Positions 35,601 through 44,137 of a DNA stretch of 64,000 bases are shown in pieces. Within the stretch, counting starts at the first letter, position 1; each line of letters begins with the position of its first letter. A program made the position numbers and the translations under genes. The stretch spans positions 59,463-123,462 of the forward strand of contig NZ_JANYMP010000004.1 in NCBI RefSeq assembly GCF_025061645.1, written 5' to 3'. The notes below the pieces were generated by a model. That model was not told the DNA's origin, made no database searches, and saw nothing but the letters and a program-made list of their open reading frames with translations. The stretch comes from Umezawaea endophytica. GTDB taxonomy: Bacteria; Actinomycetota; Actinomycetes; Mycobacteriales; Pseudonocardiaceae.

Positions 35601-38201
35601 GTGACTGCCGAGACCCTCTACGGGGCCGATGACCTGACACACCTGGAGGGTCTGGAAGCGGTCCGCAAACGACCCGGCATGTACATCGGGTCGACCGACA
35701 GCCGCGGCATCAACCACCTCTTCACCGAGGTCGTCGACAACTCCACGGACGAGGGCATCGCGGGCCACGCCTCGCGGATCGTCGTGACCCTGCACGCCGA
35801 CGGCAGCGTCCAGGTCGACGACGACGGCCGCGGCATCCCCACCGGCGTGCACGCGAAGTCCGGTCTGTCCGGTGTTGAGCTGGTGCTGACCAGGCTCCAC
35901 GCGGGCGGCAAGTTCGGCGGCTCCGGCTACAAGACCTCCGGCGGTCTGCACGGCGTCGGCGCGTCCGCGGTCAACGCTCTGTCGCACCGGTTCGACGTGA
36001 CGGTGAAGCGGGACGGCAAGGTCCACCAGATGTCGTTCGCGCACGGCGTCCCGGCGGTGTTCGACGGCCCCGGCCCGAAGGCGCCGTCCACCCGCCAGTC
36101 CGGGTTGCAGATCACCGGCAAGATGAAGCGCGGTGAGTCGACCGGCACGTCCATCCGGTACTGGTACGACGCCCGGTACTTCGAGAACGGGTCGTCGCTG
36201 GACGTCGAGGCCGTCCGCGCGAAGCTGCGCAACACCGCGTTCCTGGTGCCCGGCGTGACGTACGTCCTGCGCCACGCGATCGAGGACTCGATCGGCGAGG
36301 AGACGTTCCACTACCCCAACGGCCTGGCCGACATGGTCGACTTCCTCGCCCCGGCGGGCGACAAGGCCGTGTCCGGCACGCTGCTGGTCAACGGCGCGGG
36401 CACCTACCAGGAGAACGCGGCCGACCAGAACGGCGTCATGCGGTCCAAAGTGGAGCGCCAGGCCGAGGTCGAGGTCGCGCTCCGCTGGGGCACCGGGTAC
36501 GAGCGCTCGGTCGAGTGCTTCACCAACACGATCCGCAACGTGCACGGCGGCACCCACCGCCGCGGCTTCGACCGCGCGGTCGTGAAAGCCCTGCACGACG
36601 CCATCTCCAAGACCCGCGGCCTGCTCAAGGCCAAGGAGGACATGCCGACCCTGGATGACGTCCTGGAGGGCATGACCGCCGTCATCCACGTCCGCATCCC
36701 CGAGCCGCAGTTCACCTCGCAGACCAAGGACGAGCTGTCCACCGCGGGCATCGTCAAGGTCATCCAGGCCGTGGTGGAGAAGCACGTCCGGGAGTGGACC
36801 GAGGACAAGAAGACCAAGATGGAGGCGAAGGTCGTCCTCCAGAAGGTCGTCGACGCCTCGCGCGTCCGGCTGACCCAGAAGCAGCAGAAGGACGCGGCCC
36901 GCCGCAAGACCGCGCTCGAAGGCGCGTCCATGCCGCCGAAGCTGGTCGACTGCCGCGCGACGGGCGTGTCCCGCAGCGAGCTGTTCCTGGTGGAGGGCGA
37001 CAGCGCGCTCGGCTGCTTCACCGGCGACACGATGGTCGCGATGGCGTTCGGCCGCCCGAGGTCCTTCGCCGACCTCGTCGCGGACTGGGCGTTCGGCATC
37101 ACCCACTACGGCTACGCGACGGACGAGGACGGCCACGTCGTCGTGGCCCCGCTGCTGGAGCCGCGGCTCACCCGCTTCCTGGCGCCGCTGGTCCGCGTGA
37201 CGCTCGACAACGGCGAGGCGGTCCGGTGCACCCCGGACCACCTGTTCCGGCTGCGCGACGGCTCGTACCGCCGCGCGGACGAACTCGTCGTCGGCCAGTC
37301 GCTGATGCCGCTGTACCGGTCCTCGTCCATCGTGGACGGGGCGCGGCCGGTGTGGATGAACGACACCGAGATCTGGGCGCTGCCCCGCCTCGACTCGCAC
37401 CCGTCGCTGTCCGGCACGCTCGACGCGCCGGGCGACGGCCGCGCGCCGGTCAACCACCAGGTCCAGTCGGTGGAGGTGCTGGAGGAGGTGGCGGACGTGT
37501 ACGACCTCACCGTCGAGCACCACCACAACTTCGCGCTGGAGACCGGCGTGTTCGTGCACAACAGCGCCCGCATGGCGCGGGTGTCGGAGTACCAGGCGCT
37601 GCTGCCGCTGCGCGGCAAGATCCTCAACGTGCAGAAGGCGAGCCTGGGCGACACGCTGCGCAACGCCGAGATCGCCTCGATCGTCCAGGTGCTCGGCGCG
37701 GGCACCGGCCGCACGTTCGACCTGGCCGCGATGCGCTACGGCCGGGTGATCCTGATGGCGGACGCGGACGTCGACGGCTCGCACATCCGGACGCTGCTGA
37801 TCACGCTGTTCGCCAAGTACATGCGCCCGGTGATCGAGGACGGGCGGCTGTACGCGGCGATGCCGCCGCTGCACAAGGTCGTGACGAAGGGCCGCAACCC
37901 GGAGACCCGGTTCACGTTCACCCAGCGCGAGATGGAGCAGACGGTCGCCCGGCTGGAGAAGCAGGGCAAGCAGATCGTCACCCCCGTGCCCCGGTTCAAG
38001 GGCCTCGGCGAGATGGACGCGGACGAGTTGTGGGACACCACGATGAACCCGGCCACCCGCTCCGTCCGCCGCATCACCATCGACGACGCCGAAGCGGCGG
38101 AGTCGGCGCTGGAACTGCTCATGGGCGAGAAGGTCGAACCGCGCCGCGCGTGGCTCGTGGAGTCGTCCTCGCGCGTCGACCAGTCCGCGATCGACCTCTG
38201 A
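35601..38201 (+). CDS. parE: DNA topoisomerase IV subunit B (ParE) precursor with intein
   Basis: The 866-residue precursor would give a 683-residue ParE after splicing out residues 472-654. The ATPase domain shows VRKRPGMYIG, DEGIAGH and GGLHGVGASAVNALS. The toprim motif EGDSALG (465-471) is interrupted directly after its last Gly, and the acidic triad MADADVDGSH (D721, D723, D725) follows the intein. The SALG form of the motif is that of actinobacterial ParE, not of GyrB. The start is GTG 35601 with GGGAG upstream. ParE powers strand passage for chromosome decatenation with ParC, encoded 32 bases downstream. Confidence 0.95.
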   Translation: MTAETLYGADDLTHLEGLEAVRKRPGMYIGSTDSRGINHLFTEVVDNSTDEGIAGHASRIVVTLHADGSVQVDDDGRGIPTGVHAKSGLSGVELVLTRLHAGGKFGGSGYKTSGGLHGVGASAVNALSHRFDVTVKRDGKVHQMSFAHGVPAVFDGPGPKAPSTRQSGLQITGKMKRGESTGTSIRYWYDARYFENGSSLDVEAVRAKLRNTAFLVPGVTYVLRHAIEDSIGEETFHYPNGLADMVDFLAPAGDKAVSGTLLVNGAGTYQENAADQNGVMRSKVERQAEVEVALRWGTGYERSVECFTNTIRNVHGGTHRRGFDRAVVKALHDAISKTRGLLKAKEDMPTLDDVLEGMTAVIHVRIPEPQFTSQTKDELSTAGIVKVIQAVVEKHVREWTEDKKTKMEAKVVLQKVVDASRVRLTQKQQKDAARRKTALEGASMPPKLVDCRATGVSRSELFLVEGDSALGCFTGDTMVAMAFGRPRSFADLVADWAFGITHYGYATDEDGHVVVAPLLEPRLTRFLAPLVRVTLDNGEAVRCTPDHLFRLRDGSYRRADELVVGQSLMPLYRSSSIVDGARPVWMNDTEIWALPRLDSHPSLSGTLDAPGDGRAPVNHQVQSVEVLEEVADVYDLTVEHHHNFALETGVFVHNSARMARVSEYQALLPLRGKILNVQKASLGDTLRNAEIASIVQVLGAGTGRTFDLAAMRYGRVILMADADVDGSHIRTLLITLFAKYMRPVIEDGRLYAAMPPLHKVVTKGRNPETRFTFTQREMEQTVARLEKQGKQIVTPVPRFKGLGEMDADELWDTTMNPATRSVRRITIDDAEAAESALELLMGEKVEPRRAWLVESSSRVDQSAIDL
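37014..37562 (+). other. Mini-intein in ParE (183 residues, no homing endonuclease)
   Basis: The insert begins with Cys in CFTGDTMVAM (block A), has the block B histidine motif RCTPDHLFRLRDGSY, and ends VYDLTVEHHHNFALETGVF-VHN before extein Ser (blocks F and G). All residues needed for splicing are present. At 183 residues it has no room for a LAGLIDADG domain and none is seen. The site, inside the toprim motif before Ser, and block sequences such as VTLDNGE and SLMPLYR resemble cyanobacterial GyrB inteins. Confidence 0.93.
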
Positions 38202-38233
38202 CCACCACACACCCGCAGAGAGAGCTCCCAGTC

Positions 38234-41200
38234 ATGGCACGCCGCAAAGGCCCGACGACCAAGGTCGACCCCTCCGCCTTCGACCAGGCGGGCGCGACCG
38301 TGGTCGACAACCCGCTGAAGGTCGAGATCGAGGACTCCTACCTGGAGTACGCGTACTCGGTCATCCACTCGCGCGCCCTCCCGGACGCGCGGGACGGCCT
38401 CAAGCCGGTGCACCGCCGCATCCTGTACTCGATGAACGAGCAGGGCTACCGGCCGACGCACGCGTACGTGAAGTCGGCCCGCGTGGTCGGCGACTGCTTC
38501 GTGCGCGGCGCGCTGGTGTCCACGCCGGAGGGCCTGCGCCCGATCGAGGCCATCGGGGTCGGCGACCTCGTGCTCGACCCGGCGGGCGTGCCGGTCCCGG
38601 TCGTGGAGGCGTACGAGAACCCGGCGTCCGAGCTGGTCCGCGTCACGTGGGCGACCGGGCAGACCATGGTCGTCACGCCGGGCCAGCGCTTCCGCACCCT
38701 CAACGACGACCTGACGCCCGGCTGGACGGCCGCCCGCGACCTCGCGGGCAAGCTCACCGCCGGGTACGGCAGCGCCCGCTGGGCCGCCGCGGCCCCGAGC
38801 ACGGAGGCGCTCCCGTACGTGCGGGCGCTGGTCCTCGCGGCGGGCAGGGTCGTCGAGGGCGCCGCGGTGGTCTCCTCCGCCGACAGCACCGTGATCGACA
38901 TCGCCCACGGCTGGGCGATCGGCGCCGATGTCGAGACGACCCGCGAGAAGCACGAGGACCCCGAACTCCACGTCCTCACCATCCCCGGCCTGGGAGCGAC
39001 CGACGTCGCCGAGGTGCTGGCCGACCGCTCCACCTGGCTCCCGTTCCTCGCGGGCCTCCTCGACGCCGCGGGCTCCGCGTCCGCGCACGGCGTCGTCCTG
39101 CCCGCCGCCGCCCGCCCGTTCCTCGCCGACCTGGGCATCCGCGCCACGAACCACGAACCCGACCTCCTGGTCACCGGCGCCGACGCCGCCGCACTCGCGC
39201 AGGCGCTGCTCCCGTGGGCCCGCACCGAAGGCCTGCGCGCCGTCCCGCCCCAGGCCACCACCCGCCCGTCCCTGCTGCCGGGCCTGTCGCTCACCGGCGT
39301 CCGCACGGTCGAACCGGTCACCCGCGACACGACGTACGACATCCAGGTCGGCACGACCGAACACGCGTTCGTCGTCGAGGGCCAGGTGGTCCACAACTGC
39401 ATGGGCAAGTACCACCCCCACGGCGACACGGCCATCTACGACGCGATGGTCCGCCTGGCCCAGGACTTCTCCCTGAACACCCCGCTGGTCGACGGGCACG
39501 GCAACTTCGGTTCCCCGGACGACGGACCGGCCGCGTCGAGGTACTGCGTCGTCGGTGATACCCGTATCCGCCTCGCCGACGGTTCGAGCTCACGCATCGC
39601 CGACCTGGTGAACCTGCCCGCGGACGCCGAGGCGGACGCCGACTTCGAGGTCCTCGACAAAGACGGCAAGGCCGTTCGGGTCGACAAGGTCTTCAACTCG
39701 GGCGTCCACCCGACGCTGCGAATCCGCACCAAGGCGGGCTTCTCCATCCGGGGCAGTGAGAACCACCTGGTCCTGTGCCTGGAAGCGCCGATGGGGGTGC
39801 CGCTGTTCCAGTGGCGGAGGTTGGACGAGGTCCAGCCGGGCACCGTGGTGTGCGTCGCGCGGAACGCCTGGTCGGAAGTCATCCCGACGGCCAGGGAGTA
39901 CATGCTCGGCGTGCTCGGTGGCGCCTGGGTCTCCGAGGGGTGGGCCGGCGACGACCGCGCGGGCTTCAACAACACCGACGAGCACTACTTCGGCGAGGTG
40001 TTGCACGCCTACGACCAGGTGGTAGGCGGCCGGCGCTACGTTTCGGAGCGTCACACCCGTCAGGACCGCAAGCGGATCCACGAACTCGACGTCCAGGACT
40101 ACGCCGGTGGCATGGAGGCCTTCCGCGCCAGCCCGCTGGCGGAGTTCATCGGTCACCAGGCTCGGGACAAGTTCGTCCCCGAGTTCGTGTGGAACGGGGG
40201 CTGGGGCGTCAAGCGGGCATTCCTGATGGCCGCGTTCGAAGGTGACGGCGGCGTCCGCGACGCCAAGAACGGTTTCACCGTCCAGTACTCCACGTACAGC
40301 GAACGCCTGGCGAACGAGATGCACGAGATGCTCGCCGAGTTCGGCGTCATCGCGCAGCACCGCGAGTACACCCGCGCGAGCGGTGCGGTGGAGCGGCGCC
40401 TCGTCATCTCCGGTCTTCGCAACGTCCGTGCGTTCGTCTCCCGCGTCGGGTTCCTGAAGACGAAGCAGGCGAAGGTGCAGGACCTGCTCCAGCGTTCGCC
40501 TCTGCGTCCGCATCGCCTGAGCCAGGACAGCGTTCCGTTCGTCGCCGACTTCGTTCGCGGCGCGCTCGACTTCGACCGCCGCGGTAGTGGCCGCAAGTGG
40601 CTCACGCAGCACAACTTCGACCGCGTCGAACGCTGGGAGACCGAACGCCTCCGGATCATCGACCGGATCAAGGATCCGGAGATCCTGGCGACGATCCTGC
40701 CGATCATGGACTCCGGCTACCGGTTCGAGGCGGTGACCGAGGTGGAGTCGTGCGATCCGGCCGAGGTCTACTCGGTCCGGGTCGACTCGGAGGACCACTC
40801 GTTCCTCGCGGGCGGGTTCGTGAACCACAACACCGAGGCCCGCATGTCGCAGGCCGCGATGTTGCTCGTCGGTGAGCTGGGCGAGGACACGATCGACTTC
40901 CGGCCCAACTACGACGGGTCGTTGCAAGAGCCGTCGGTGTTGCCCGCGGCGTTCCCGAACCTGCTGGTCAACGGCACCTCGGGCATCGCGGTCGGCATGG
41001 CGACGAACATGATCCCGCACAACCTGGGCGAGGTCGTGGCGGCGGCGCGGTGGTTGATCACGCATCCGACCGCGACGCTCGACAAGCTGATGGAGTTCGT
41101 GCCAGGCCCCGACCTGCCGACCGGTGGCGCGCTGCTGGGGCTGGACGAGGTGCGCAAGGCGTACGAGACCGGTCGCGGGGTCGTCCGGATGCGGGCGAAG

Positions 41201-42910
41201 GTCGAGATCGGGCCGTTGGAGGGCAGTCGGGGCAGGCAGGCGATCACGGTCACCGAGCTGCCGTACGGGGTCGGGTCCGAGCGGATCATCGAGAAGATCA
41301 CCGACGAGGTGAACAAGTCCAAGCGGCTGTCCGGCATCGCGGACGTCAAGGACCTCACCGACCGCGAGAACGGCATCCGGCTCGTCGTCGAGTGCAAGGT
41401 CGGCGTGAACCCGCAGGCGCTGCTGGCCGACCTGTACCGGCTGACGCCGATGGAGCAGTCGTTCGGCATCAACAACCTGGTGCTGGTCGAGGGCCAGCCG
41501 CAGACGCTGGGGCTGAAGGCGCTGCTGGAGGTGTTCCTCGCCCACCGGTACGACGTGGTGACGCGGCGGACGAAGTTCCGCCGCCGCAAGCGCGAAGACC
41601 GGCTGCACCTGGTCGAGGGCCTGCTCAAGGCCCTGCTGGACATCGACAAGGTGATCAAGCTGATCCGCGACAGCGAGAACGCGCAGGCGGCGAAGGACAG
41701 CCTGATGGCGCGGTTCAAGCTGTCGGAGATCCAGGCGACGTACATCCTCGACACGCCGCTGCGCAGGCTCACCAAGTTCGACCGGATCGAGCTGGAGGGC
41801 GAGCAGGAGCGGCTGAGCGCCGAGATCGCCGAGCTGACCAGGATCCTCGACGACGAGTCGGTGCTGAAGAAGCTCGTGTCGACCGAGCTGGCCGCGGTGG
41901 CGAAGGACCTGACGGCCGAGCGGCGCACGTCGCTGATCGACGGCGACCTGAAGGAGGTGCTGGCGGCGTCCAAGCCCGCCGGGCCGCTGGAGGTCGCGGA
42001 CGACCCGTGCCAGGTGATCCTGTCGGCGACCGGGCTGGTCGCGCGGACCGCCGCCGAGTCGGAGGAGGCGTCGGAGGCCAAGCGCCGCAAGGGCCGCACC
42101 CGGCACGACGCGGTGGCCGCCGTGGTCCACTCGACGGCCCGCGGCCAGATCCTGCTGGTGACGAACCTCGGCCGGGCGTTCAAGACGGACGTGCTGCCGC
42201 TGCCGGTGCTGCCGGAGCAGATCGGCACGGTGTCGCTGAGCGGCGGCATGGCCGCGAGTGAGCTGCTGCCGCTGGAGAAGGGCGAGAAGGTCGTCGGCAT
42301 CGCGCCGCTCGGCGAACCCGACCCGACGTCACCGGGCTTGGCGATCGGCACGCGGCAGGGCGTGGTGAAGGTCTGCGCGCCGGAGTGGCCGGTGCGGTCG
42401 GACGAGTTCGAGGTCATCAGCCTCAAGGAGGGCGACGAGATCGTCGGCGCCACCTGGCTGACCGACGGCACGGAGACGCTCGCGTTCGTCACGTCGGACT
42501 CGTCGCTGCTGCGGTACGCCGCGTCGCTGGTCCGGCCGCAGGGCCTCAAGGGCGGCGGCATGGCCGGGATCAACGTGTCGGCGGACGCGCGGGTGGTGTT
42601 CTTCGGGGCGGTCCGCACGGATGACGAGACGCACGGCGAACCGATGGTGGTGACGTCGAGCGGGCAGAGCGTGAAGGTGACACCGTTCAGCGAGTACCCC
42701 GCGAAGGGCAGGGCGACCGGCGGTGTCCGGTCGCAGCGGTTCGTGCGCGGCGAGACCGGGCTGGTGCTGGCGTGGATCGGGTCGCGGCCCGCGGGGGCGT
42801 CGAAGAACGGTGTGCCGGTGGAGTTGCCGGAGGTGGACCAGCGGCGCGACGGGTCCGGTGCGCCGCACCCCGGTCCGGACGTCGTGGGGCACGTGATCGA
42901 GCGGGGCTGA
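38234..42910 (+). CDS. parC: DNA topoisomerase IV subunit A (ParC) precursor with two inteins
   Basis: The 1,558-residue precursor would give an 828-residue ParC after removal of residues 88-388 and 438-866. Extein 1 holds [20 protein letters not shown], extein 2 [14 protein letters not shown] and ends at catalytic Y437 (PAASRY), and extein 3 holds the tower and the C-terminal beta-pinwheel. [14 protein letters not shown] and the overall length fit actinobacterial ParC. Both inteins interrupt the DNA-cleavage core, one at the YHPHGD loop and one next to the tyrosine. It is co-transcribed with parE. Activity depends wholly on splicing. Confidence 0.95.
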   Translation: MARRKGPTTKVDPSAFDQAGATVVDNPLKVEIEDSYLEYAYSVIHSRALPDARDGLKPVHRRILYSMNEQGYRPTHAYVKSARVVGDCFVRGALVSTPEGLRPIEAIGVGDLVLDPAGVPVPVVEAYENPASELVRVTWATGQTMVVTPGQRFRTLNDDLTPGWTAARDLAGKLTAGYGSARWAAAAPSTEALPYVRALVLAAGRVVEGAAVVSSADSTVIDIAHGWAIGADVETTREKHEDPELHVLTIPGLGATDVAEVLADRSTWLPFLAGLLDAAGSASAHGVVLPAAARPFLADLGIRATNHEPDLLVTGADAAALAQALLPWARTEGLRAVPPQATTRPSLLPGLSLTGVRTVEPVTRDTTYDIQVGTTEHAFVVEGQVVHNCMGKYHPHGDTAIYDAMVRLAQDFSLNTPLVDGHGNFGSPDDGPAASRYCVVGDTRIRLADGSSSRIADLVNLPADAEADADFEVLDKDGKAVRVDKVFNSGVHPTLRIRTKAGFSIRGSENHLVLCLEAPMGVPLFQWRRLDEVQPGTVVCVARNAWSEVIPTAREYMLGVLGGAWVSEGWAGDDRAGFNNTDEHYFGEVLHAYDQVVGGRRYVSERHTRQDRKRIHELDVQDYAGGMEAFRASPLAEFIGHQARDKFVPEFVWNGGWGVKRAFLMAAFEGDGGVRDAKNGFTVQYSTYSERLANEMHEMLAEFGVIAQHREYTRASGAVERRLVISGLRNVRAFVSRVGFLKTKQAKVQDLLQRSPLRPHRLSQDSVPFVADFVRGALDFDRRGSGRKWLTQHNFDRVERWETERLRIIDRIKDPEILATILPIMDSGYRFEAVTEVESCDPAEVYSVRVDSEDHSFLAGGFVNHNTEARMSQAAMLLVGELGEDTIDFRPNYDGSLQEPSVLPAAFPNLLVNGTSGIAVGMATNMIPHNLGEVVAAARWLITHPTATLDKLMEFVPGPDLPTGGALLGLDEVRKAYETGRGVVRMRAKVEIGPLEGSRGRQAITVTELPYGVGSERIIEKITDEVNKSKRLSGIADVKDLTDRENGIRLVVECKVGVNPQALLADLYRLTPMEQSFGINNLVLVEGQPQTLGLKALLEVFLAHRYDVVTRRTKFRRRKREDRLHLVEGLLKALLDIDKVIKLIRDSENAQAAKDSLMARFKLSEIQATYILDTPLRRLTKFDRIELEGEQERLSAEIAELTRILDDESVLKKLVSTELAAVAKDLTAERRTSLIDGDLKEVLAASKPAGPLEVADDPCQVILSATGLVARTAAESEEASEAKRRKGRTRHDAVAAVVHSTARGQILLVTNLGRAFKTDVLPLPVLPEQIGTVSLSGGMAASELLPLEKGEKVVGIAPLGEPDPTSPGLAIGTRQGVVKVCAPEWPVRSDEFEVISLKEGDEIVGATWLTDGTETLAFVTSDSSLLRYAASLVRPQGLKGGGMAGINVSADARVVFFGAVRTDDETHGEPMVVTSSGQSVKVTPFSEYPAKGRATGGVRSQRFVRGETGLVLAWIGSRPAGASKNGVPVELPEVDQRRDGSGAPHPGPDVVGHVIERG
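38495..39397 (+). other. Intein 1 of ParC (301 residues, decayed endonuclease)
   Basis: It starts with Cys ([18 protein letters not shown]) after extein VVGD and ends [14 protein letters not shown] before extein CMGKYHPHG, so nucleophile, terminal His-Asn and +1 Cys are intact. The middle region is longer than a mini-intein. Its only endonuclease-like motif, [13 protein letters not shown] at intein residues 184-196, has lost the acidic DG of LAGLIDADG. The block B TxxH motif is altered (VVTPGQRF), with Gln at the His position. Confidence 0.9.
39545..40831 (+). other. Intein 2 of ParC (429 residues, LAGLIDADG endonuclease)
   Basis: It begins [13 protein letters not shown] directly after catalytic Tyr and ends [11 protein letters not shown] before extein TEARM. 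This is the insertion site of the mycobacterial GyrA intein. Block B is [10 protein letters not shown]. Two LAGLIDADG helices are present: [14 protein letters not shown] at intein residues 119-132 and [12 protein letters not shown] at 226-237, both with acidic residues, so homing activity is plausible. Lower wobble-GC stretches (for example 39990-40560) suggest more recent arrival. Confidence 0.94.
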
Positions 42911-42925
42911 GCCGGGAGGCGTGGG

Positions 42926-43210
42926 ATGGGCCGGATCAACGACGTCGGCGGGATGCACGGGTTCCCGCCGATCGAGCGGGAGCTGGACGAGCCGCCGTTC
43001 CACGCCGACTGGGAGGCGCACGTGTTCGCGATGAACCGCGCGCTCATCGGTCGCGGGGTGTACAACCTGGACGAGTTCCGCGACGCCGTGGAGCGGTTGC
43101 CCGCGGCGGAGTACCTGGCGGCCTCGTACTACGAGCGGTGGTTCCGGGCCATCACCGCGCTGCTGGTCGCGAAGGGCGTGTGCACGGCCGAGGAGGTGGC
43201 CGGTGGCTGA
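42926..43210 (+). CDS. Nitrile hydratase beta subunit, N-terminal half (separate gene)
   Basis: A 94-residue protein that opens MGRINDVGGMHGFPPIERE and continues FHADWEAHVFAMNRALI and YYERWFRAITALLVAKG. These are the conserved N-terminal segments of nitrile hydratase beta. A normal beta subunit is about 220 residues; here the C-terminal half is its own gene, overlapping by eight bases. GGGAGG precedes the ATG. It lies 15 bases after parC, possibly read through from it. An NHase activator (P14K-like) is homologous to this half but would be encoded in addition to a full beta. Confidence 0.85.
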   Translation: MGRINDVGGMHGFPPIERELDEPPFHADWEAHVFAMNRALIGRGVYNLDEFRDAVERLPAAEYLAASYYERWFRAITALLVAKGVCTAEEVAGG

Positions 43211-43475
43211 CCTGTTCGCGCCGGGGGACCGGGTTCGCGCCACGTCCGTGGACCCGCCGCACCACACCAGGGCGCCTCGCTACGTCCGCGGGGCGGTCGG
43301 GACGGTCGTCGAACGCGAGGGCGTGTTCCCCCTGGCCGACGACCGCGCTCGCGGACTGCCGTCAGCGCCCGAGGCCGTGTACGCGGTCCGGTTCGCCGCG
43401 CGGGAGCTGTTCGGGGAAGGCGACCACGACGTCACCGTGGCGCTCTGGGAGAGCTACCTCCGGGCGGTGTCCTGA
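43203..43475 (+). CDS. Nitrile hydratase beta subunit, C-terminal half (separate gene)
   Basis: A 90-residue protein with the SH3-like barrel of NHase beta: LFAPGDRVRATSVDPPHHTRAPRYVRGAVGTVV and VYAVRFAARELFGEG. The start GTG 43203 overlaps the first half, and the stop overlaps the alpha gene start (TGATG). Together the three genes form a heterotrimer of the kind known for toyocamycin nitrile hydratase (ToyJKL) and thiocyanate hydrolase. Confidence 0.87.
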   Translation: MADLFAPGDRVRATSVDPPHHTRAPRYVRGAVGTVVEREGVFPLADDRARGLPSAPEAVYAVRFAARELFGEGDHDVTVALWESYLRAVS

Positions 43476-44071
43476 TGGGCGGGGACCACGGCGGCGCGGC
43501 CGCCTCGCTGGCGGCTCGGGTCCGGCACGTGGAGGCCCTGCTGGAGCAGCGCGGGCTGGTGGACCCGCTGGAGCTGGACCGCGCGCTGGAGGCGTTCCTG
43601 GCTCGGGCGAACCCGGACAACGGGGCTCGGCTGGTCGCCAGGGCGTGGGTGGACCCCGGTTTCCGCGCCCGCCTCCTGCTGGACGGCAACGCCGCCATCG
43701 GGGAGGTGGGGGTCTCCATGGGCGGTGGGTTGCAGGAGCAGCGGCTGAAGGTCGTGGAGAACACCGCGACGACGCACAACGTGGTCGTCTGCACCCTGTG
43801 CTCCTGCTACCCGGTCGCGCTGCTGGGGCCGTCGCCCACCTGGTACAAGAGCGAGGCCTACCGGTCGCGGGTGGTCCGCGATCCCCGGTCCGTGCTGGCC
43901 GAGTTCGGCTTCGCCCTGCCGGACGCCGTGGCGATCACGGTGTGGGACGCCAGCGCGGAGACCCGGTACCTGGTCGTCCCCCGGCGACCCGAGGGGACCG
44001 AGGGGTTGGACGAGCGCGCGCTGGCCGACCTGGTGACCCGCGACGGGCTGATCGGCGTGGCCGCGGTCTGA
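43475..44071 (+). CDS. Nitrile hydratase alpha subunit (cobalt type)
   Basis: A 198-residue catalytic subunit. The metal claw is C106-T-L-C109-S110-C111 preceded by VV; Thr in the second position is the cobalt-type signature (iron types have Ser). NTATTHNVVVCTLCSCYP and WYKSEAYRSRVVRDPR are family hallmarks. The enzyme hydrates nitriles to amides, with C109 and C111 oxidised to sulphinic and sulphenic acids. In thiocyanate hydrolase the homologous subunit is gamma. No amidase, cobalt transporter or deazaguanine genes are adjacent, so the substrate is open. Confidence 0.9.
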   Translation: MGGDHGGAAASLAARVRHVEALLEQRGLVDPLELDRALEAFLARANPDNGARLVARAWVDPGFRARLLLDGNAAIGEVGVSMGGGLQEQRLKVVENTATTHNVVVCTLCSCYPVALLGPSPTWYKSEAYRSRVVRDPRSVLAEFGFALPDAVAITVWDASAETRYLVVPRRPEGTEGLDERALADLVTRDGLIGVAAV

Positions 44072-44089
44072 CGCCGCTCGGGAACAGCA

Positions 44090-44123
44090 CGACGGCCGGA
44101 CCCCTGGTGGAGTCCGGCCGTCG
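44090..44123. terminator. Bidirectional hairpin terminator
   Basis: A 12-bp perfect inverted repeat (arms 44090-44101 and 44112-44123) lies between the NHase operon and the convergent kinase gene. Confidence 0.82.
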
Positions 44124-44137
44124 GGACCGTACCGCTG

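Noticed and set aside
34704..38210. A very long minus-strand open frame (about 1,168 codons) across parE
   Set aside because: Only its last ~184 codons encode a recognisable protein (DUF3558 lipoprotein). The rest is the antisense of parE with no domain and is a GC-rich shadow frame.
36794..38233. Open frame reading into parC from inside parE
   Set aside because: It is the parE sequence in another frame. The conserved ParC start MARRKGP lies at 38234.
35601..42910. Naming these genes gyrB and gyrA
   Set aside because: The SALG toprim variant, the ParC-like tower and tail and the absence of dnaA/recF neighbours fit topoisomerase IV; gyrase genes are expected near the origin.
42926..44071. 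Calling the trio a thiocyanate hydrolase outright
   Set aside because: The split-beta layout is shared with toyocamycin-type nitrile hydratase, and the sequence alone does not decide the substrate.
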